Shown: positions 24,792-33,609 of the stretch, piece by piece
Numbering within the stretch: the first letter of the stretch is position 1
Layout: every line of letters begins with the position of its first letter
Source of the DNA: Candidatus Aminicenantota bacterium
GTDB lineage: Bacteria; Acidobacteriota; Aminicenantia; Aminicenantales; UBA8522
Assembly: GCA_017886205.1 (NCBI GenBank)
Contig: JAFNEO010000021.1
Coordinates: 1-64,000, forward strand
Reading direction: 5' to 3'
Length of the DNA stretch: 64,000 nt
Position numbers and translations under genes: made by a program
Notes under the pieces: model-generated
Told to the model about the DNA's origin: nothing
What the model saw: the letters and a program-made list of their open reading frames with translations, nothing else
Databases searched by the model: none

Positions 24792-25508
24792 ATGAATAAG
24801 AATATCTTCACGCGGGATGAGTTCATTGCCAAGTTCAATCTGCAGGACGCATCTCTTCGGGAATGGGAAAAGGCTAGGCTGCTGAACCCGGCCGGGTTCA
24901 CAGACGAGAAGATCCCGCTCTATTCGGAAGAGATGAGCAAAAGAGCCGCGGCCATTCAGAAGCTTACCGAGCTGGGCTACGAGACCCCCGAGATCCAGAA
25001 AATCCTCAAGAAGATCGGATTACCCGGGGACTCCGAAAAGAAACGAAAATTCAAGGACCCGGATCGGTACCTGACTGTCGGGGATCTGGCTGAACGGGTC
25101 GGGTTGAGCCCCCGGACGATCAAGCACTGGGAGGACAAGGGCCTCATCGAGCCCGATATGCGGAGCGAAGGAGGATTCCGGCTCTATTCCGGAGTCTATG
25201 TCGATATCTGTGAGCTTGTCCGCGATCTTCAGCTTTTCGGCTACAGCCTCGAAGAGATCAAGGAAGTTTCCGACTCCTTCCGGACTTTCCTGGCCATCCA
25301 GGAAAACCCGGAGGCTTTCCCGCCGCAAGAGGTTTCCGACAAGCTCAATTCCATGCTCAAGGAGATCGATGTCCTGTTCGACAAGATGGGCAAGTTCCAG
25401 AAGGGCATAAAGCGGTGGGAGGACCTGTTGAAAAAAAAGAAGAAAGAGATATCCGACCTGTACAGCAGGAACCAGAAGAGAGAAGTCAAGAAATCCAAAG
25501 GAAAATGA
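24792..25508 (+). CDS. Transcription regulator with two MerR-type DNA-binding domains
   Basis: 238 residues. Two winged-helix MerR domains stand in tandem: residues about 6-75 (FNLQDASLREWEKARLLNPA) and about 90-160 (LTVGDLAERVGLSPRTIKHW ... GGFRLYSG). A coiled-coil region (EIDVLFDKMGKFQKGIKRWE) and a very basic tail follow. The usual MerR has one such domain and dimerises. No ligand domain is seen. The gene ends two bases before the radical SAM gene, and a palindrome covers its promoter, so it is likely to control this operon. Confidence 0.85.
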   Translation: MNKNIFTRDEFIAKFNLQDASLREWEKARLLNPAGFTDEKIPLYSEEMSKRAAAIQKLTELGYETPEIQKILKKIGLPGDSEKKRKFKDPDRYLTVGDLAERVGLSPRTIKHWEDKGLIEPDMRSEGGFRLYSGVYVDICELVRDLQLFGYSLEEIKEVSDSFRTFLAIQENPEAFPPQEVSDKLNSMLKEIDVLFDKMGKFQKGIKRWEDLLKKKKKEISDLYSRNQKREVKKSKGK

Positions 25509-25509
25509 G

Positions 25510-26943
25510 ATGAGCAAGATCGTTTTCATCGAACCGAAGGCTCCCAACCTGCACATCTTTTCGCGTTTCCCCTTGCCCCGGCTGGGCCCGATCATCCTGG
25601 GCACGATGATGAAGCAGCGGGGCTGGGAGGTGGAAATCTTCGTCGAGGAACTGCGGGAAATCGACTTTGCGGTTATGGAATCGGCCGACCTGGTGGGGAT
25701 CTCGACCATCACATCGACTGCGCCCAGGGCCTATGCCATAGCGGACAGGATCAAGAAGCGGGGGATCCCGGTCCTGATGGGTGGGCCACACGTAACGTTC
25801 ATGGCTGATGAGGCGATGGAGCATGCGGACTTTGTCATCCGCGGGGAGGGGGAACAAACCCTGATGGCCTTTATAGACGCTTGGGAAAAAGGCGGCAGCC
25901 TCTCTGAGATCTCCAACTTATCCTACAGAGAGAACGGCCAGGTCATCCACAACGCCCTGCGGCCCTTCTTGAAAGACCTCGATCAAATTCCGTTTCCGGA
26001 CCTCTCCCTGCTGAAATTGACGAGAAAGGGAATATCCAGGTTGAGAAGCATTCCCGTCCAGACGAGCAGGGGCTGCCCATTCGGCTGCTCTTTCTGTTCC
26101 GTGACTAGCATGTTCGGCAAGAAATACCGGTTCCGCTCGACCGAAAATATCATGGAGGAGTTGCGGCGCTACAATGAGCGGAAGAACCTCATTTTTTTCT
26201 ATGACGACAATTTCACCGCCGACCGCAAACGGGCCAAGGAATTGCTAGAAGCAATGATCAAGGAGAGGTTCAAGTTCAAGTGGACGACCCAGGTGCGCGC
26301 CGACGTGGCCAAGGACCTGGAGCTGGTCAGGCTGATGAAGAAGGCCGGCTGCCATACGCTTTACATCGGGTTTGAATCGGTGAACCCGGAAAGCCTGAAA
26401 GCCATGAAAAAAAAGCAGACCGTCGAAGAAATGGCGGACGCCATAAAAGTCCTTCGCAAGAATCGGATCGGCATTCACGGGATGTTCGTCTACGGGTTTG
26501 ATGAAGATGACTGGAAGACCGTCAAGCAGACGGTCAAATTCGCCAAGAGGTCAAAGCTGAACTCCACCCAGTTCCTCATCCTGACGCCTCTCCCCGGGTC
26601 AGAATTTTTTGATAAGGTGAGCCAGGAGAATCGGATCCAGTTCCGGGATTGGGCCCTCTACGATGCCCACCATGTCGTCTTCCGGCCGGCCCGCTTGTCT
26701 ATTTTCGACTTGCAGCGGGCCCAGATCTTCAGCCATAAGAAATTTTATTCCCTCAAACAAATGATGAGAAAACTGATAAAAGGGAAATGGCTGGACGTAG
26801 GAATCGCCGGTTATGCCAGGAACCTGAACCGGGTCTGGCAGAAGAAGAACGAGCTATATCTTAAGGCGATTCAGCTGCTCAAATCGAAGAAAGGGCCCAA
26901 GATATCAATCGACTACCGCGAAGAGGTCACCCTCGACCGCTAG
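25510..26943 (+). CDS. B12-binding-domain radical SAM protein
   Basis: 477 residues. The N-terminal 130 residues form the cobalamin-binding Rossmann fold (LVGISTITSTAPRAYAIADR, GGPHVTFMADEAM, IRGEGEQTL). The radical SAM barrel follows with CPFGCSFC near 189-196, the CxxxCxxC cluster motif. The rest resembles the BchE/P-methylase branch with a helical C-terminal part. Such enzymes methylate or rearrange unreactive carbons. It starts two bases after the MerR-like gene and is the only enzyme in that operon, so its product may be what the regulator senses. Substrate unknown. Confidence 0.88.
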   Translation: MSKIVFIEPKAPNLHIFSRFPLPRLGPIILGTMMKQRGWEVEIFVEELREIDFAVMESADLVGISTITSTAPRAYAIADRIKKRGIPVLMGGPHVTFMADEAMEHADFVIRGEGEQTLMAFIDAWEKGGSLSEISNLSYRENGQVIHNALRPFLKDLDQIPFPDLSLLKLTRKGISRLRSIPVQTSRGCPFGCSFCSVTSMFGKKYRFRSTENIMEELRRYNERKNLIFFYDDNFTADRKRAKELLEAMIKERFKFKWTTQVRADVAKDLELVRLMKKAGCHTLYIGFESVNPESLKAMKKKQTVEEMADAIKVLRKNRIGIHGMFVYGFDEDDWKTVKQTVKFAKRSKLNSTQFLILTPLPGSEFFDKVSQENRIQFRDWALYDAHHVVFRPARLSIFDLQRAQIFSHKKFYSLKQMMRKLIKGKWLDVGIAGYARNLNRVWQKKNELYLKAIQLLKSKKGPKISIDYREEVTLDR

Positions 26944-26961
26944 ATTAGCTTCGGGAGAGAA

Positions 26962-26983
26962 AAGAGCTCCTCGCCTCGCTCTT
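26962..26983. terminator. Possible hairpin between convergent genes
   Basis: AAGAGC (26962-26967) pairs with GCTCTT (26978-26983) across a 10-base loop, midway between two convergent stop codons. No clear T-run follows, so this is weak. Confidence 0.25.
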
Positions 26984-27000
26984 GGGATGGCGCGAGTTCT

Positions 27001-27801
27001 TTAAATGCAGTGTCCGCCCGAGACCTTGATGACCTGGCCCGTCAGCCAGCGAGCCTGCTCTGAGGCGAGGAAGACGATGACGTCGGCGATGTCTTCGGGC
27101 GTCCCGACTCGTCCGAGGGGAATGTCGGGCAGAACTTTTTCCACCAGTTCAGCGCTCATCCAGCCGGTTTGAACCGGCCCCGGGGCGACTGTATTAACGG
27201 TGATCCCAAGATGCCCAACCTCCCAGGCGATGCCTCGCGTGTAGGCTTCGATGGCCGCTTTGCTGGCTCCGTAAGAGATTTGGGTGCCAAAGGCCTGGGC
27301 GGCGTCTGTGCTGAGGTTGATTATCCTTCCCCAATCTCCGCCCCTCACCTTGTATCTTTTGACGAATTCCGAAATCAAGAGCACTGTCGCCCGCGTGTTC
27401 ACTGCAAAATGACGCTCGATGTTTGATGCTGTCACCGAGAATATATTGTCGGGCAGTTCGCAATGGGCCGCATTGTTGACCAGGAGATCGACTCGGCCGA
27501 AAGCCTTTTCCGCCTCATCGAACAGCCCGGGAATGGCCTCGGGCACCATCAAATTGGCTTCCGCAATAATCGCCTTGCCACCTTTGTCCTTAATTTGCTC
27601 GGCCAATTCCAAGGCGCCTTGTTTGCCTGAAAAACCATAATATTCCGGCTGGAAAGGCTCCTCGATATCGATCTTTCGACCGAGATAGTGGATGACGACA
27701 TTGGTCCCCTGGGCGGCAAAGGCCAGGGCAATCGTCTTCCCGATCCCCGTGTTTGCGCCAGTAATCAAGACCGTCTTATTTTTGAGCTTCGTGTTGATCA
27801 T
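27001..27801 (-). CDS. Short-chain dehydrogenase/reductase
   Basis: 266 residues with a full classical SDR set: TGANTGIG cofactor loop, NNAA, catalytic Ser in INLSTDAAQ, YGASK (Tyr/Lys), PGPVQTGW. An insert of about 15 residues after the second strand (HYLGRKIDIEEPFQPEYYG) is unusual and may shape the cofactor or substrate site. The product is a cytosolic NAD(P)-dependent oxidoreductase. Monocistronic as far as can be seen; convergent with the radical SAM gene. Confidence 0.9.
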   Translation of the reverse strand: MINTKLKNKTVLITGANTGIGKTIALAFAAQGTNVVIHYLGRKIDIEEPFQPEYYGFSGKQGALELAEQIKDKGGKAIIAEANLMVPEAIPGLFDEAEKAFGRVDLLVNNAAHCELPDNIFSVTASNIERHFAVNTRATVLLISEFVKRYKVRGGDWGRIINLSTDAAQAFGTQISYGASKAAIEAYTRGIAWEVGHLGITVNTVAPGPVQTGWMSAELVEKVLPDIPLGRVGTPEDIADVIVFLASEQARWLTGQVIKVSGGHCI

Positions 27802-27951
27802 ACTTCTTTATGCCTTGCGCCCTCTAAACATTTTAGCAGGCGAGTGATGAGAATTGAAAGCAATTTTATAAACAGGGATGATCCTTGAGAATGGATTTGG
27901 GTCCCGGACGTCTTAAAGAATGGCCCCTCGGACAAGATTTGGCCAAGACAT

Positions 27952-28272
27952 GTGATGTGTCCTATGCATGGAGTATACGCTGAAATTGTAATACAATTGT
28001 TTAATTTCGGCGAGGTTTATTATGTCGTCTTAAGAAGACATGGACCAGAAAAGGCGGAAGAGGTCGCGAGGGCCATCCAGGCGCTTCCCATCGGGATCGT
28101 CGATGTTGACCAGCCTTTGGCCAAAGAAGCGGGCCGATTCAAAGTCAAACATAAAATCTCCTACGCCGATTGCTTCGCCGCTGCCCTGACAAGGGTGAAT
28201 AAGGGTGAGCTGCTTACGGGAAACAGGGAATTCGAGCAGCTCGAGAGTGAAATAAGAATAATCTGGATATGA
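27952..28272 (+). pseudogene. 5'-truncated PIN-domain (VapC-type) remnant
   Basis: From about 28000 the frame encodes NFGEVYYVVLRRHGPEKA ... KHKISYADCFAAALT ... ELLTGNREFEQLE, the C-terminal two thirds of a PIN ribonuclease toxin with its later acidic residues. The N-terminal strand with the first metal-binding Asp is missing, and the preceding codons do not resemble it in any frame I read. No antitoxin gene is adjacent. The ATG at 27952 is therefore probably not a real start. Confidence 0.65.
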
Positions 28273-28316
28273 AGTTTCCCCATTTCTGCCAGAGAACCTC
28301 ATTCAAAACTTTCCAC

Positions 28317-28345
28317 TTGACAAAGGCTTATCTCCGGCTTATTTT
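28317..28345 (+). promoter_or_regulatory. Promoter of lexA
   Basis: TTGACA at 28317-28322 and TATTTT at 28340-28345, 17 bp apart. The transcript would start at about the first lexA codons. Two copies of TGGT(G/A)AACA at 28351-28359 and 28363-28371, with a 12-bp period, lie at the likely transcription start and could be the LexA box. The LexA box is therefore only proposed. Confidence 0.55.
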
Positions 28346-28349
28346 ATAT

Positions 28350-28979
28350 ATGGTGAACAAAATGGTAAACAGGCTGCGCAAAGAGCTGACCCAGCGCCAG
28401 AGGAAGGCCCTCCAAGCCATCGAAAGGTTCGTCCTCGAGCACGGCTTTCCGCCGACCATCCGGGAGCTCGGGAGACGGCTGGGCATCGCAAACCCCTCGG
28501 CCGTCTTCAAGCACATCCTGAGCCTGGAGCGGAAAGGATACCTCAGCCGCGAGGGAGGGGAGCTGCGCCTCGCCGGGGGCCCTTCGCCGCTCGACATCCA
28601 GGTCAAGGTGCCCCTGGTCGGCGTCGCCCCGGCCGGCCGGCCGCAGGAAGTCTTCGACTCCCTCGGCGAGAGCGTGGATGTGCCCGAGTGGATGGTCGGC
28701 CGCCGCCGCGGCAACATCTTCTGCATCCGGGTGGCCGGGAAGAGCATGGTGGACGCCTACATCGACGACGGCGACCGCGTGCTCCTGGAGAGCACGAACA
28801 CGGCCAACTCCGGCGAGATGGTGGTGGCCCGCCTGGACGACGGCTCGGTGACGTTGAAGAGGCTCCGCCGGGAGAACGGCCGCATCCTCCTCGTCCCCGA
28901 GAACCCGGAGTTTGCGCCGGTCGAGGTCAAGGAGCTCCGGGTCGTCGGGAGGGTCATCGGTCTGCTGCGGAAGTACTGA
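28350..28979 (+). CDS. lexA: LexA repressor
   Basis: About 209 residues. An N-terminal winged helix (LTQRQRKALQAIERFV, GFPPTIRELGRRLGI) is followed by the S24 self-cleaving domain: cleavage site Ala-Gly in VAPAGRP (about 95-96), catalytic Ser in GKSMVDAYIDDGD (about 132) and Lys in VTLKRL (about 170). It represses the DNA-damage response until RecA triggers self-cleavage. Two in-frame ATGs (28350, 28362) follow the promoter very closely and neither has a clear ribosome site, so the message may be nearly leaderless. dinB and dnaE2 follow on the same strand, a typical LexA-controlled set. Confidence 0.92.
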   Translation: MVNKMVNRLRKELTQRQRKALQAIERFVLEHGFPPTIRELGRRLGIANPSAVFKHILSLERKGYLSREGGELRLAGGPSPLDIQVKVPLVGVAPAGRPQEVFDSLGESVDVPEWMVGRRRGNIFCIRVAGKSMVDAYIDDGDRVLLESTNTANSGEMVVARLDDGSVTLKRLRRENGRILLVPENPEFAPVEVKELRVVGRVIGLLRKY

Positions 28980-29039
28980 GGGGATTGTTTGGCTGCGCTC
29001 ACATGACAAGGGAGGAATGTCGTCCTTGAGGAGGCCGGG

Positions 29040-30263
29040 ATGAAGCGCCGTTCGATCGTCCACATCGACATCGATGCCTTTTTCGCGGCCGTCGAGGAGC
29101 TCCTCAACCCCGCCCTCATCGGCAAGCCGGTCATCGTCGGCGGCCTGCCCCACGAGCGGGGCGTGGCCTCGACCTGCAACTATGAGGCCCGCCGCTACGG
29201 CGTCCACTCCGGCATGCCCCTGCGCAAGGCCTACCAGCTCTGCCCGAACGGCCTCTTCATCCGTGGCAACTACCAGGTCTACCAGGCCTTCTCCGAGAAG
29301 TTCTTCCGCATCCTCCATGAGTATACACCCGACGTCGAAGAGGCCTCGCTCGACGAGGCCTACCTCGATTTCACCCGCTGCCGGCCGCTCTATTCGTCCT
29401 TCTCCGACGCCGCCCGGCAGATGAAGTCGCGCATCGAGAAGGAGACCGGGCTCAAGGTCTCGGTCGGTATGGCGCCCAACAAGATCCTGGCCAAGCTGGC
29501 CACCAAAAAGGCCAAGCCCGCCGGGTTCTTCGAGGTCGGGGAGGGCTGCGAGGAGGAGTTCCTCCGCGGTCTCGGCATCGAGAGCCTGCCAGGCATTGGG
29601 CCCAAGGCCCAGGTCGTCCTCCGGATGCTCAACATCCACAAGATCGGCGACCTCTGGGGGATGCCGCGGCCGGCGCTGCGCTCCCTTTTCGGCCTCGAGG
29701 GCGAGGAGGTCTATCTCCAGTCGCGGGGGATCGACAGCCGGCCCGTGTTCACGCCCACCGTCCCCAAGTCCGTCTCGCGGGAGACGACGTTCCTCGAGGA
29801 CCTCTGGGACAGGCGGCTGCTCCTAGCTCATATGGCCTACCTCTGCGACCGGCTGACCCTCGGCCTGCGGCAGGAGCACCTCTTCGCCCACGTCATCGAG
29901 GTCAAGGCCCGCTACTCCGACTTCAAGACCGAAGTCAGGCGGCGCCTGCTCCTCACGCCCCTCCAGGAGATGGGCGGGATCTACCGGGTGGCCGAGGACC
30001 TTTTCCTCAATCTTTTCGCCTCGTCGCGTCTGGCCTTGAGGCTCGTCGGCGTCAAGGCCTCGGACCTGGTGAGGTCGAGGTCTCTGTCGCTCTTTGAGCC
30101 GTACTCGGACCGGGAAGAGCGACTGGGCGCGGCCGTCGACCGGGTGCGGGAGAAGTACGGGTTCGGCTCGCTCCTGACAGTCCGGGAGAGGATGCTCGAC
30201 GCCGTCTACGCGTTCGAGCAGAGGCGCGGGTTCGTCCTCAAGACCGCCTCTCTGACGAAGTGA
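29040..30263 (+). CDS. dinB: Y-family DNA polymerase IV
   Basis: 407 residues. Catalytic motifs: HIDIDAFFAAVEE, YEARRYGVHSGMP and SLDEAYLDFT, which supplies the metal-binding acid pair, then GIGPKAQVVLRMLNI of the helix-hairpin-helix and the little-finger domain. It copies damaged DNA with low fidelity. GGAGG sits just upstream of the ATG. It is placed 60 bp after lexA and before an alpha-subunit polymerase, so it probably serves in the SOS mutagenesis module. No sliding-clamp motif could be confirmed at the C-terminus. Confidence 0.93.
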   Translation: MKRRSIVHIDIDAFFAAVEELLNPALIGKPVIVGGLPHERGVASTCNYEARRYGVHSGMPLRKAYQLCPNGLFIRGNYQVYQAFSEKFFRILHEYTPDVEEASLDEAYLDFTRCRPLYSSFSDAARQMKSRIEKETGLKVSVGMAPNKILAKLATKKAKPAGFFEVGEGCEEEFLRGLGIESLPGIGPKAQVVLRMLNIHKIGDLWGMPRPALRSLFGLEGEEVYLQSRGIDSRPVFTPTVPKSVSRETTFLEDLWDRRLLLAHMAYLCDRLTLGLRQEHLFAHVIEVKARYSDFKTEVRRRLLLTPLQEMGGIYRVAEDLFLNLFASSRLALRLVGVKASDLVRSRSLSLFEPYSDREERLGAAVDRVREKYGFGSLLTVRERMLDAVYAFEQRRGFVLKTASLTK

Positions 30264-30283
30264 TTTGCGATGAAGTGTTACCG

Positions 30284-30323
30284 ATGTGTCCGAACACTGG
30301 TAACCCATGTCCCCGAACACTGG
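30284..30323. repeat. Two 17-bp direct repeats between dinB and dnaE2
   Basis: ATGTGTCCGAACACTGG (30284-30300) and ATGTCCCCGAACACTGG (30307-30323) differ at two bases. The stretch also has GTTACC (30277-30282) facing GGTAAC (30299-30304). It may be a leftover insertion-sequence end or a regulator site; a LexA role is not supported because the motif is absent before lexA. Confidence 0.5.
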
Positions 30324-30397
30324 CTGCGCATGAAGCCGGCCTGTATTCCTCCCCTCTGGCGGGGGAGGATGAAGTAGAGGGGGAGAGGGAATAGAGC

Positions 30398-33304
30398 TTG
30401 AGCTTGTTCGTTCCGCTGCGCCTACATTCGGTTTACAGCCGCGGCAAGGGGAGTGCCACGCTGGAGGAGGCGTCGGCGTGGGTTTCGCAGAAGAGGATGG
30501 CGGCCGCGGCCCTCACCGACATCGAGAACCTCTACGGCTGGGCGAAGTGGAAGAGGGCGGCCGAGGCGCGGGGGTTCCGGCCTCTTTTCGGCTGCGAGCT
30601 CGAGGTCGACGGCCGGACGTTCGTCTTTCTCGTCAAAAGCCGGGAAGGCTACTGGAACTTGATGGAGATCTTCAATCAAAAGGGGAGGCGGCCGGTCGAG
30701 GAAGCGGCTGCGGAGGAAAGCGTAAAAAAGACGGCGAGCGGTGAAGGTTCGTCGGCGAGAGTTCAAGAAAGGGTCCGGTTGGCGACCGACGGCCTCGTCA
30801 CTGTATATGTGCCCAGGGCTGAAGGCGTCGACGGGACGGGCCTTGATCTCGATTCATCGAGCGATGGCAATTTTTACTTGGGTTGTGATTTCGCCAATTT
30901 TCAGAAGACGATCGAGTGGGCCCGCGCCTACAACCTCCCGCTCGTCTGGGCCAACCCCATCAAGTTCATCCAGAGCCCGGAGCGCCTGATCCTTCTCCAC
31001 GCCATCACCAAGAAAGTTCCTTATCCGCCGGAGAAGGACAAGCTGGCGGAGAAGACGGCACTCTTCGGCCCGGACCAGGAAACACTTGCCCTGAAGAAGT
31101 TCGGCTCCGCCGCCCAGGAGGCCTTCCGGCGGACGTCCGAAGTCGCCGAGAAATGCCGCTTCACCTTCGAGGGCATCGTGCCGCCGCTCCCCCCCGACCT
31201 TTTTCCGACGACGCTGCGCGAGCTCGTCATGGAGCGGCTCCACAGCGCCAAGGATTTGAGCTGGCGCGAAAGGCAGCGGGCCCGGCGCGAACTCGAGGTC
31301 ATCGAGAAATCCGGGTTTGCACCCTACTTCCTCATCGTCCACGACGTCATCGAGTTCAGCCGGCGCCACCGCATCCTCTACAACCTCAAAGGCTCGGGTG
31401 CATCATCCTACCTGGCCTACCTTCTCGGCATCTCTCACGTCAGCCCGATCGAATTTGACCTCTATTTCGAGCGCTTCCTCAACAGCGGCCGGAACGACCC
31501 GCCGGACATCGACCTGGATTTCGACTCCCGCCGGCGCGACGAGGTCCTCAACTATGTCCTGAAGAAATACGGCCGGGGAGAAAAAACGGGAGGTGCCTTT
31601 GTCTGCAGCCTGAAGAACTACCGCGCCCGCTCCGCCCTCTACGAGACGGCCCGGGCCTTCGGCCTCCCGCCGGAGGAGGCGCGGTCGCTGAGCAACCGGA
31701 TTCCCTTTTTCGCCGAGCCCGATTTCTTGAGACGCGATAAGCCGGCGGCCGGCCAACTCGAAATCTGGAAGATGGCCTCGGAGCTCGGCGGAGTTTACGC
31801 CGAGATCTCGCTCCATGTCGGCGGCGTCATCCTCACGCCCGCTGCGGCGAGCCGATACCTCCCGCTCGAGGAATCGGCCAAGGGGCTCATCATGAGCCAC
31901 TTCGACCGGGACGCGGTCGAGGACCTTAAGCTCATCAAGCTCGACTTGCTCTCGGTGCGGGGGCTGGCGGCCATCTCGGAGACCAAGGAGAGGCTCAACC
32001 TCCGGAGCATTCCACCCGGTGACGCCAAGACCTACAAGCTGCTCCAGACGGCCCAGACCATCGGCTGCTTCCAAGTGGAGAGTCCGGCCATGATGAACCT
32101 CCTCCGCCGGATGAAGCCGGAGAATATCTACGAGCTAACCCAGGCCCTGGCCCTCATCCGGCCCGGGCCGACCGAGAGCGGGATGAAGGAGGCACTGCTC
32201 CGTGTCCGGGAGAAGAAACAGGCCTTCCGGGAGCCCCTCCTCGAGAAAATCCTGCCCGAGACCGGCGGCCTTCTCCTTTACGAAGAGCAGGTGATGCAGG
32301 TGGCCGAGCGGGCGGCGGGGATGCCGCCGGAGGAGGGCGACCTCTTGCGCCGGTCCCTCAAGAAAAAGAATGGCACCCGGACGGTGCTCAAGGAGAAGTT
32401 CTTCAGGGAAGCACGGGAGCGAGGCTATACCGCGGCCGAGGTGGAGAAGCTCTGGACGACCATGGAGAAATTCTCCTCCTACTCCTTCAACAAGGCCCAC
32501 AGCGCCTCGTACGCCGCCATGGCCTACCAGGCCGTCTATCTCAAGGTCCATCACACCGTGCCGTATCTGGCGGCCGTGCTCAACGCCGGCGGCGGGTACT
32601 ACATGCTGACCGAGTACATCGAAGAGGCCAAGCGCCGCGGCATCAATTTTTTAGGCCCTGATATCAACCGGAGTGGCCATTTATTTGAAGTCGAAGGGCC
32701 GAACATCCGGGTCGGGTTGACCTCGATCAAGGGGCTGGCCCTCAAGACAATCGAGAAGATCATCGCTGAGCGCAAGGACAGCGAGTTCGCTTCGGTCGAG
32801 GATTTCCTGGCCCGCGTCCATCTCGGAAGAGCGGAGCTCCTGTCCCTCATCAAGGCCGGGGTGTTCGATTCCCTGGAGCCGCGGCGGACGCGGCAGGTTT
32901 TGCGCTATTTCCAGGGGATCGAGGACATGGAGGAGGTGGCGGACATGAATCCGCTCGAGAAGGCCAAGATGCTCGTCGACTCTCTCGGGTTCAGCCCGGG
33001 GCCGGATTCCCTCGAGCTTTTCGAAGGGAAGAGGCCGGAGCTCCGGGTCAAAGATTTGGGCCATTACTCCGGACAGCAGGTGGAGCTCGTGGTGCGTGTC
33101 GTGGATGCCCGGCTCAAAGACACGAACGGCGGCCGCAAGTATTTTTATTTATTCGAGGATGAGACCGGGCTTCTTGAGGGGGTAGGGGAGAGGCGTTGTC
33201 TGAGCTTCGGACAGCCGCCCGTCTGCTGCCTCCGGGGCGAGGTCCGCCGCGACGGCGCCGGCATCGTTAAAATCCACAACTGCTCGTTTCTGAAGGAATT
33301 CTGA
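30398..33304 (+). CDS. dnaE2: Error-prone DNA polymerase III alpha subunit (DnaE2/ImuC-like)
   Basis: 968 residues, shorter than replicative DnaE (about 1,150). The N-terminal PHP domain is degenerate: HSVYSRGKGS where active forms have HSHYSLLDG-like, and TDIENLYG where TDHGNLFG is usual. The polymerase core is intact, with PDIDLDFD (about 370) and a further Asp in KLDLLSVRG. The C-terminal tau-binding part is abbreviated. It is probably the translesion partner of DinB under LexA control, as in imuABC cassettes, though imuA was not seen. The start is TTG with GGGGAGAGGG eight bases upstream. Confidence 0.86.
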   Translation: MSLFVPLRLHSVYSRGKGSATLEEASAWVSQKRMAAAALTDIENLYGWAKWKRAAEARGFRPLFGCELEVDGRTFVFLVKSREGYWNLMEIFNQKGRRPVEEAAAEESVKKTASGEGSSARVQERVRLATDGLVTVYVPRAEGVDGTGLDLDSSSDGNFYLGCDFANFQKTIEWARAYNLPLVWANPIKFIQSPERLILLHAITKKVPYPPEKDKLAEKTALFGPDQETLALKKFGSAAQEAFRRTSEVAEKCRFTFEGIVPPLPPDLFPTTLRELVMERLHSAKDLSWRERQRARRELEVIEKSGFAPYFLIVHDVIEFSRRHRILYNLKGSGASSYLAYLLGISHVSPIEFDLYFERFLNSGRNDPPDIDLDFDSRRRDEVLNYVLKKYGRGEKTGGAFVCSLKNYRARSALYETARAFGLPPEEARSLSNRIPFFAEPDFLRRDKPAAGQLEIWKMASELGGVYAEISLHVGGVILTPAAASRYLPLEESAKGLIMSHFDRDAVEDLKLIKLDLLSVRGLAAISETKERLNLRSIPPGDAKTYKLLQTAQTIGCFQVESPAMMNLLRRMKPENIYELTQALALIRPGPTESGMKEALLRVREKKQAFREPLLEKILPETGGLLLYEEQVMQVAERAAGMPPEEGDLLRRSLKKKNGTRTVLKEKFFREARERGYTAAEVEKLWTTMEKFSSYSFNKAHSASYAAMAYQAVYLKVHHTVPYLAAVLNAGGGYYMLTEYIEEAKRRGINFLGPDINRSGHLFEVEGPNIRVGLTSIKGLALKTIEKIIAERKDSEFASVEDFLARVHLGRAELLSLIKAGVFDSLEPRRTRQVLRYFQGIEDMEEVADMNPLEKAKMLVDSLGFSPGPDSLELFEGKRPELRVKDLGHYSGQQVELVVRVVDARLKDTNGGRKYFYLFEDETGLLEGVGERRCLSFGQPPVCCLRGEVRRDGAGIVKIHNCSFLKEF

Positions 33305-33318
33305 GATATTCCCCCAGA

Positions 33319-33486
33319 TGCCGCGTCGTGACGGGCGGGGCCATCGTCGGCCACAACGTCACCAACTATGCCCGTGACATGCAGGATTACCTGGCCGCCA
33401 TCCAAAACGATCCCGGACTCGAGACGACATTCGCAGAACTGAGCGCCGAGGGCATGTGCGTCAGCATAGTCCGCGGGCCAAGGTAG
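33319..33486 (+). pseudogene. C-terminal remnant of an O-methyltransferase-like gene
   Basis: In one frame these bases read RVVTGGAIVGHNVTNYAR ... DMQDYLAAIQNDPGLETTF ... MCVSIVRGPR and then stop. This looks like the last 50 residues of a class I SAM-dependent methyltransferase of the YrrM/caffeoyl-CoA type. The first three quarters of such a gene are missing; dnaE2 ends just before. No start codon or ribosome site. Confidence 0.6.
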
Positions 33487-33609
33487 ATCCCCGGAGTCAC
33501 GGCTGAAGCTAGCGCTGGAGCTCCGCTGGCCCTATTTGACTTAGCCTTCCGGTTGCGAAAAAATAGCGTCCTAAGTCGACGTGTCGATCTATTTGGAAAG
33601 AGGTGTTTC

